Shown here piece by piece: positions 57,204 through 64,000 of a DNA stretch of 64,000 nt; within the stretch, counting starts at the first letter, position 1, and each line of letters opens with the position of its first letter. The notes under the pieces are model-generated. The model ran no database searches, was not told where the DNA came from, and saw nothing but the letters and a program-made list of their open reading frames with translations. Source of the DNA: Tuctoria greenei (taxonomy: Eukaryota; Streptophyta; Magnoliopsida; Poales; Poaceae); the NCBI GenBank assembly GCA_036927565.1, contig JAYESD010000003.1, forward strand, positions 84,055,311 through 84,119,310, read 5' to 3'. Both the position numbers and the translations under genes were made by a program.

Positions 57204-60044
57204 TGTGACACCCGGTTCCGAAAATGAACCAAGTGAACGCATATGTGGGCCCAGAATGTTCAACACACATACACGAGTGCATTCACAAGAGAGTATACAG
57301 AAAATTACCACAGAACAAGGTTAATTAACCAAATTTTATTACACAAACCATAATATCCTTGAGTACAAACTCTAATGATTATTAATGACAAGTTCAAATT
57401 AATGCAGCGGAAAAAACTAATTAAGCAAACTAAACAGCTAGGCAGCATAAGCAATAGGGTATAGCACAGCTCCAATCAACACCACAGGCAAAGCTGACGG
57501 TAGACACGGCCTAGAACTCCGCATTATCGCCATTAAACTCCCAATCCTGACCTGCAACTGTTGGGGGGGGGGGGGGGTTGCAAGAGTGAGTACATGTCGT
57601 ACTCAGCAAGTGTGAAAAGTATGACATGTGGCTGATTCAAAGGACGACAATAATAATGGCTACGTGCTGAAAAGTACATTAAAACATTTGGAAAAGCAAT
57701 ATATTATATGTTTGTGAAGTAAACCCATCATAAACCATATAATCATCATAATACTAGTCCATAATTCATTACCATCATCCATATACCAGATTTCACCATT
57801 GCCGATAGCCATATTCAATACCAGAAATTAATCCATAATGAGCCATAACCATCACTGAACCATAACCATCCCAAAATACATTGCAATACTAAGTTTCCTC
57901 TAATCATGTGAGGGTCTCGGTTGCTCATAACCGGGAGCACGGCTATCATGATAGTTTTAGACACACTCTCTAGAGGTTGTACCGCGTTACCCACGTGTTT
58001 GTGATTTCATCACCTTTCGATGACTATAGAATCTCAATTATGCCATATCACACTTCCTTAGGTGTGTGGCCAAGAGATCACAAAATATCTTTTACACGGG
58101 GATTACTAGCCTATTTGGACCCCACTGAGGTTTCACAGGTGGCGATGTCTCCCACTGAGCACATCTTCAACCAAGGGCCCCCTCTTGAGCCATTCGGATC
58201 CCAGGGTAGTCCCACCAATCATCAACAAACCCAATCCGACTACCCCTTCCCCGAGCATCCTTAATGGTCCAAATAGCACTGGCAAAGCCCTAATTAATCA
58301 GCTACGCTGCACCCATACTTGGCCTTGTGGTGGCACTGTAAATCCTGGATGGTCGGTCCACGAACCGGTCCTTAGATCTAAAGCAAGCAAAAGCACCATA
58401 ACATCCAGCCCATCCACATACCAGGCTTGCTTAGATCACCCATTACCATATCATATTAACCAGTTCATGTTAACCATAATCCCATCCATGCATAATTAAA
58501 TTGAGTAGTATAGTTTTTTTCCCATCCCAGTTGATTAAGAGAAGCAAAAGGTAAAAAACCCTTCCTGACACTTTACCATTTATATTAGGTGACAAGGGTG
58601 GTCAACAAAACTAGTAAACTTCCTACCATAGGATTCCCATCAAATTGACACAAGCATGCAGTTTTGCAAACAAAACATTTATTTTAAAAATAGGATCAAT
58701 ATGCTTCAAGGACACTTGCCTTGCTCTCTTGCTGTTGATTAGGGTCAAAGCCTTCAAACTCTTGGTGTTGTAGATCCTCCGCGGCACTCTCTAGCGCAAA
58801 TCTGTCTAATCCACAAAATAAATATACAAACAAGAAACACAATCAAATAGTGCATAAATATTACTCAATATGTCATGACATGCATGATTGATGCAAATGC
58901 AAGGTAGAACTTGTTAATAGACTGCTTTTAATGATCACTAACTAGTTCTAATAGATTTTAACAAGTTTATACAGGTTTGGATTTTATTAGATCTACTTTT
59001 AGAAATGATTCAATACAATTTAGCTAGGAAAATCGGTCTAGTCTGCAGAAGGCCGGACTAGTCCGCACTTCGCAGAACTAGCGAACTAGGGTTTTCTAGA
59101 TCGACGTGAATTTGGAGATTAGAGGTTGAGTTCACGTAAGGAAAAGAGAATAGAAGGTATATCAGGTGTTTAGAACTCTAATGAATCAAGAAACTTGGAG
59201 GTAACACTTGGATCTTGATGATCTAGGGTTGGGGATGAACTTGGAGATGAATTAGTGATGAAGAACGAAACTTGATGGAGATCTTGATCTTCTTTCATTT
59301 CCTCCTCTTCTTCTTCTTGCTTGGGATCTCCTCCTCCCTCCTTGGTGGTGGCTCTCCACGAACTAGGGTTTGGGTGGGGTGGAAAAGTGGCAAATAGATG
59401 TCAAGCCAAGGGGTGGGGTTGTTTATATAGAGGTGGAGGCTAGGGTTCGATAGATTTCGAATTTGAGAGGATTAGAGGCCGGTTTAGAGTCCCACATCGG
59501 CGTTAAAAGAGTTAGGCACGACGTCTCTAGGCCCACATAACATGAAACCCAATAAACAAGTCGTAAAACAAAAGATCAACTCAGAGTCACGAAATACCGG
59601 ACAAGTTTGAAAAGGACCGGACTAGTTCGAAGATGTCCAGAGAGAAAATCGGACAAGTCTGGCCTAAAATCGGACAAGTCCGACTTTAGTCAGAGAGGAA
59701 AGGGACAAGTTAGCTGGAACACCGGACTAGTCCGAAAAAGTCTAGGGGCTTAGCAAATTTTGAAGGATTCTTGGATTATCGGACTAGTCCGCACAAAATT
59801 CAGACAAGTCCAAAAGTTTTCAGAGGCAAAATTGGACTGGTCCGCAGCAAAAACGGACAAGTCCATTTTTAGTCAGAGAGAAATCGGACTAGTCTACACT
59901 TTTCAACATTTTAAGTGCGGTTTTGTTCCAAATCAATTTTATATGTTCCAAATCAATTAAAACTCGTTCCTCTTTATGTGGGTTAATGTTAAACATGTAT
60001 ATGATTGTATGTAGGGCATGATGCATGAAAATGAGGGTGTTACA
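57204..60044 (-). mobile_element. Solo LTR, 2.84 kb, inserted in W
   Basis: It begins TGTGACACCC and ends GGGTGTTACA, and a perfect 5-bp duplication, TTTTG, flanks it (57199-57203 and 60045-60049). There is no internal coding region, so it is a solo LTR left by recombination. A minus-strand TATA (CTATATAAAC, near 59425) followed by a C/A-rich and then GA-rich leader suggests minus orientation. A 15-G run lies at 57563-57577. Many copies of CGGACTAGTCCG-like words fill 59025-59900. AGTCCCACATCGG occurs near 59489. Confidence 0.88.
59025..59905. repeat. Clustered CGGACTAGTCCG / CGGACAAGTCCG palindromes in the solo LTR
   Basis: More than ten variants of the palindrome CGGACTAGTCCG, many as CGGACAAGTC, recur at irregular spacing. 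They are often joined by AGTCAGAG or AAAATCGGAC. Two clusters lie at about 59035-59075 and 59595-59900, in the part upstream of the minus-strand TATA. Confidence 0.85.
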
Positions 60045-60169
60045 TTTTGGGATTCGAAGTCACCTCGTTGTCTTCGCGATTAATCTAGGTAGAAAAGAAT
60101 TATAAGACTTCGTATACTTGACAACCAACATTAACTTGAACTGCTAAACTTAAGATTCGTGATCCATAC

Positions 60170-60340
60170 CTCGTCGGCAGGATCATATTTCAGATCGAGA
60201 TCCTCTGAATTCTTTTTAATTTTTATATTCGGAAAAGGATCCGATGGACTGTGAAAGGAGCCTGAACTGCTGGAGTCAGTAAACTCCATATTGTCTTCTT
60301 TATTATTACTACCAGCACCAGTCTTCTTAGGGACTTCCAT
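60170..60340 (-). pseudogene. W TNPA-like N-terminal exon
   Basis: It starts MEVPKKTGAGSNNKEDN at complement 60340, continues with an acidic Ser-rich stretch (TDSSSSGSFHSPSDP) and DLDLKYDPADE, and ends at a donor GT (complement 60168-60169). The next exon would lie left of the solo LTR. Assignment to the TNPA gene rests on position and orientation. Confidence 0.5.
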
Positions 60341-60689
60341 GCTAGAACTAATAAGACAAAAATTATAATGAGTGGCATATTAACTCTAGGTGAAGTGTCC
60401 CGCAAAACCATCAACCACTTGTGCGTGTCAAACAATTTATGAAGTCAGTGCCAAAACACGAGTACAAGGTGAGATATTCGACTTGCTATACCATTACATC
60501 CAGCATGTGGATAGAATGGATGGTGCTTAGGATAAAAAGAACAAGACACATTCCTTAATTAAGCGAAAGGGACTTCAATCCAAATTGCCTCTCATTACAC
60601 AAGTTCATCTTCTTTCAGATTTTATCCCATATCTAAGTATATTATGCACTAAGCTCGTTAACAGTGGTGGCCTTGCCACACAATTCAAC

Positions 60690-61128
60690 TTTTTCCGGTA
60701 TGAGAGGGTATCATTTGTAAAAAATAAAAAAGGTGGAGTGGTGGCCTGGGGGTTAAGGACCTTAGTAAGATGAATGTCAGTGTGCTGACCAAATGGTAGT
60801 GAAGATTGGAAAAGGAACAAGGGCTTTGGCAGCACATTGTCAGAGTTAAATACATTAGGGATTCTCCTGTTGGGACATTGAGACATAAAATGTCTAACTC
60901 TCCCATATGGAGAGACCTTCAAAAAGTCAAGAATATATATACAAGAGCAGAAAAATTACTTTAGGGAATGGTGAAACAATAAGTTTTTGGCTAGAAATTT
61001 GGTTGATTGAAAATGATGTTGTATTAGTGAAAGAAAACATGGTCAAAAGCAATTTATCTGGTGATGCCTCATGTAGCTTTTGCGATGAATTTGAAACAGT
61101 GAATCATTTTTCTTTTTGGCTGCTGCAT
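60690..61128 (+). pseudogene. LINE (non-LTR retrotransposon) reverse-transcriptase tail fragment
   Basis: Plus-strand fragments match the C-terminal part of plant LINE polymerases: KKGGVVAWGLRTL, GTLRHKMSNSPIWRDLQK in changing frames, and KITLGNGETISFWLEIWL. The zf-RVT zinc motif follows (SGDASCSFCDEFETVNHF). The last two blocks, normally separated by 100 or more residues, are nearly adjacent, so there is an internal deletion. It lies in the leader of W, opposite to W's genes. It is either a dead insertion or captured sequence. Confidence 0.75.
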
Positions 61129-61129
61129 A

Positions 61130-61565
61130 AGCTTGGACAGCCGGCTCAAAACCTGCATATGGTTCATAGGGTCGTGAGGTTAATGCCTAACCCTCAAAGC
61201 CTACCAAACCCTAACCAAGGAAATCTATGCAACACACCATTTGACTCGGCCGGCTGCGAGAGCGAGGAGGGAGGCGATACGGGGGCGGGGGAGGGAAGGT
61301 CGAAGGGTTTAGGGTTTACCGTGAAGCTCGGTGGCGATGGAAAGGGCTTTTCTCGACGTACCTGGAAGTGGCGAGGGCAAAGCAAACGGACAACAACGAA
61401 GCTCGGCGGCGACGGCAAGGCTCGGAGGTGAGAGCGGCGAAGACTTGGTGGCAAACGAAGTTTTGGCAGCCTGACGGCGTCTAAGTGATTTTGCCTAGGT
61501 TAGGTTTTTCCAACGCAGCTGGGGGCTATATATAGACGCCTATCTTCTCAGGCGGTTTTTAAGTA
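61130..61565 (-). promoter_or_regulatory. W promoter and GC-rich leader
   Basis: On the minus strand a TATA box (TCTATATATAG, complement 61526-61536) is followed by TGCGTTGG-AAAAACC..., AGGCTGCCAAAAC and a GC-rich, CCTAAACCCT-containing leader down to about 61200. The first 110 bases match the reverse complement of 63301-63412. No stable coding sequence is recognised in the leader. Confidence 0.6.
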
Positions 61566-63330
61566 ACAACCGCCTGAGAAGATCTTTATCTCAGACGAGT
61601 GGTAATTACCAACCGCCTGAGAAGATGCACTTATCTCAGGCGGTTGGTAAGTAACACCCGCCCGAGATAATCTTTTTCTCAGGCGGTTATTCAGTACCAA
61701 CCGCCTGAGAAGATCTTTATATAAGCTTAATTAATATTCTTTATTCAATGTGGTGCCTTTGAAAAGCCCAAATTCCACTTTCTTGTAATATTATTGGGTA
61801 TTCATAAATACTTTGAAATTAGTCAGAACATAAAAAACATATAACAATCGCTATTTGTCATTTTTATATCTTGTTGAATATAATGATTTTTTCATGTATT
61901 TTTCCAATGGACATTTTTAGTCATCATACCAACATCTATGAAATTTTTCATATTTTTTTCAATTTTTTTGAATCAATGTGTGTTTAAAATTTGATGAATG
62001 CCTCATTTGTATATGAGCATTTGGTTAGAATGATGGATCATTTGAATTTTGACATGTTGGAATGCTTTAAAAAAATTAACAAAATTCATACATGTATAAA
62101 TAATGAAAATATGTTCATACAAACCAATTTTAGTGAATGATCCTTTTTTAGGAGATACACAAATGTGAATAATATTGTAGTATAAAATAATTTGATATTT
62201 ACCAAAACATTACAATGTTAGCTATACAAGTTTTAAAATATTTGGTTCAGGTGGTAGATGTTAACTTTTGAAAAATTTAGAAGAAAGAATCATCGAATTT
62301 GGACTCAATTTGCAGAATCTATACATGTTTGAGTATTTATATTGGAATCAAAACAAAAAAGATTATATCAGGCGGTTGGTAAGTAACACCCGCCTGAGAT
62401 AATCTTTTTCTCAGGTGGTTATTCAGTACCAATCGCCTCAGAAGATCTTTATGTAAGCTTAATTATTATTCTTGATGAAATGTGGGGCCTTTCAGAAGCC
62501 CAAATTCCACTTTCTTGTAATATTGTTGAGTATTAAAGGGTAGCATTAAATTTCACTATATAAATCGTTTGAAATTGGTTAGAACATAAAAACATATAAC
62601 AATTGCTATTTGTCATTTTTCTATATTGATGAATATAATGATTTTTTCATTTATTTTTTTCAATGGATATTTTTAGTCATCATACCAACATCTATGAATT
62701 TTTTCAGATTTTTTCAATTTTTTTGAATCAATGTGTGTTCAAAATTTGATGAATAACTTATATGTATATGAGCGTTTTGTTAGGATGATGGATAATTTGA
62801 ATTTTGACATGTTGGAATGCTTTAAAAAATTAACAAAATTCATACATGTATAAATAATACAAATATGTTCATACAAACCAATCTCAGTGAATGATGCTTT
62901 TTTTAGGAGATACAAAAATGTGAATAATATGTGAGTATAAAATTATTTGAAATTTATCAAAACATTACAATGTTAGCTATACAAGTTTTAGAATATTTGG
63001 TCCAGGTGGTAGATGTTAATTTTTGAAAAATATAGAAGAAAGAATCATTGAATTTGGACTCAATTTTCAGAATCTATACATGTTTGAGTATTTATATTAA
63101 AATCTAAATAAAAAAGAAGCAAGGGAAAAGAAAACTGAAGAACGGGCTCGGGCAATTATCCCAGACGGTTGGTAAGTAATACCCGCTCGATATAATCTTT
63201 TTCTCAGGTGGTTATTCATTACCAACCGCCTGAGAAGCATTTAAAAACCACCTGAAAAAACCTCCTAAATTTTTTAATTTTTATCACAGGCGGTTGTTTC
63301 GTGAAAAACCACCTGTGAAAACCGACGCTG
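61545..63330. repeat. Tandem repeat of 732-793 bp carrying subterminal motifs
   Basis: Unit 1 runs 61639-62370, unit 2 runs 62371-63163, and a third partial unit runs 63164-63236. Each starts GGCGGTTGGTAAGTAA and carries ACCGCCTGAGAAGATCTTTA. Units 1 and 2 then share a long AT-rich block (AATTCCACTTTCTTGTAATATT, ATCATACCAACATCTATGAA). Unit 2 has about 60 extra bases in total, including AAAGGGTAGCATTAAATTTC. Extra inverted motif copies precede (61545-61638) and follow (63236-63320) the tandem units. Confidence 0.88.
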
Positions 63331-63480
63331 ATATAAAGACCCCTCGGGCAACGCAGGAAACCTAACCCTAGAGATTTTCCATTGACGCCGACAGGCTGCC
63401 AAAATTTTCCACCGTTCGCCGGACTATACTGTCTTCATCAGTTGATCAACCTTCGAACAGAGAAATGGTTAGAAGAGACT
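63301..63480 (+). promoter_or_regulatory. Second promoter/leader, divergent from that of W
   Basis: The plus strand has a TATA-like ATATAAA (63331-63337), then CAACGCAGGAAACCTAACCC and GACGCCGACAGGCTGCCAAAA. These are the inverted counterparts of 61450-61565. An ATG (MVRRDFFFTIM) follows at 63465 without a recognisable product. Confidence 0.55.
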
Positions 63481-64000
63481 TCTTCTTCACTATCATGTTT
63501 TTCATCTGTTCTATTTTCATAGATTCGTTTTGTTTTGTTTGCATATGCCTCCAGCCCCCCCCCCCCCCCAACCACTTCAGATTTGTAGTAGATTTGAATG
63601 ATTAAAAGTTGAAAGATTTAGTTTTGTCTCCCTTTGAGCTCACCCATGAATTTTACAGAACAAGAAGTAGATTTGAAGGATTAAAGGTTTAAGTGAATAC
63701 AAGCACATCACGTGTTTGATGAAATGTTTCAATGAATAAGCCTAACTTAAAAAAATCCATTATGGCCACTAGGATGATGAGAAAATTGTGAAACAAATTT
63801 TCTTAAAACCCTTATGAATAGACCTACATGATACTATTATTCACTCATATGATATAGTCTTGTTATGTCTATGTAAATTCATTTTATAGAAGACTTTTAG
63901 GGAATATTTGTAGCCAAGTTTTGTAAATCTTACAAAAATCTGATATTGAAGCATGGACCGTCGAGAGTGGATGTATAACATGCCAAGACCCAATCCTATG
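63481..64000. other. No gene seen
   Basis: AT-rich sequence follows the divergent leader to the window edge. A 15-C run lies at 63555-63569. It may be the first intron of another CACTA element running rightwards. Confidence 0.4.

Larger units (their letters stand above)
53160..63330 (-). mobile_element. Element W: CACTA transposon with Ulp1-like protease gene
   Basis: The left end at 53160 reads CACTACTACAATAAG, a genuine CACTA terminus, followed by subterminal repeats with AACCGCCTGTGATAA cores. Genes run on the minus strand towards it: leader and promoter (61545-61130), a TNPA N-terminal exon (60340), the Transposase_24-type core (57200-55500), then a Ulp1-like protease (55370-53790). A solo LTR and a LINE fragment interrupt it. 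A matching TTGTAGTAGTG right end was not found. The right limit is set where the subterminal repeats stop, near 63320. No tnp2 gene is seen, so it would depend on transposase from elsewhere. Confidence 0.65.

Noticed and set aside
60605..60922. Minus-strand frame opposite the LINE fragment
   Set aside because: The plus strand carries LINE motifs. The minus frame has no recognisable domain.
63580..63596. TTTGTAGTAGATTTG as the missing right CACTA end of W
   Set aside because: It lacks the terminal TAGTG, lies outside the subterminal repeats and beyond the divergent leader, and is probably coincidental.

Overview
The window looks like a transposon graveyard from a grass (Poaceae) nuclear genome. 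Essentially every recognisable coding sequence belongs to a transposable element: En/Spm-CACTA transposases, Tat-lineage Ty3/gypsy elements with an antisense extra gene, a chromovirus-like Ty3/gypsy element, Ty1/copia pieces and a LINE piece. No intact host gene was found. The only host-type coding sequence is a NAC transcription-factor fragment carried inside a DNA transposon. Introns have plant-type GT-AG borders. Nearly all ORFs are broken by stops or frameshifts, so this is old, nested, probably heterochromatic sequence.

Layout. (1) 1-10778: an old CACTA transposase gene on the minus strand (exon pieces at 1-208 and 10529-10778) is split in an intron. The insert is a 9.9-kb CACTA-type element, here called B (385-10258). 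B carries a degenerate tnp2-type gene (3226-6735), a ten-exon TNPA-like gene (6826-9473), arrays of a TTGCGACGGC subterminal repeat, an antisense NAC fragment, and 32-bp terminal inverted repeats that do not start with CACTA. Both ends of B abut a (TA)n microsatellite. (2) 10779-14288 and 38689-38915: minus-strand copia remnants with a 1.64-kb LTR. (3) 14294-38683: Tat-lineage gypsy element X, plus strand, target duplication GCTGG. A second copy of the family, Y (26017-37371, minus strand, target duplication GCATG), sits inside X. Each copy has gag-pol on one strand and a convergent antisense gene (Transposase_28-like head, Pro/Glu repeats, coiled coil) on the other. (4) 38916-43176: mostly unassigned sequence with a copia RNase H fragment. 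(5) 43177-52370: a CACTA TNPA-like fragment interrupted by Z (44005-51556), a CRM-like chromovirus whose LTRs begin TGATG and end CATCA. (6) 52371-53000: a piece of the same copia LTR. (7) 53160 to about 63330: a CACTA element, W, with a genuine CACTACTACAA end, a minus-strand TNPA gene plus a Ulp1-like (C48) protease, a 2.84-kb solo LTR (57204-60044) inside it, and a LINE fragment. At its far end two similar promoter/leader sequences point in opposite directions around a tandem 0.73-0.79-kb repeat.

Order of events. The nesting gives a relative chronology: copia, then X, then Y; the old CACTA, then B; the CACTA fragment, then Z; W, then the solo LTR. Target-site duplications were read directly for X, Y and the solo LTR (perfect 5 bp) and for Z (4 of 5). 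Most elements look immobile. B's noncanonical ends inside a microsatellite are the most unusual feature.
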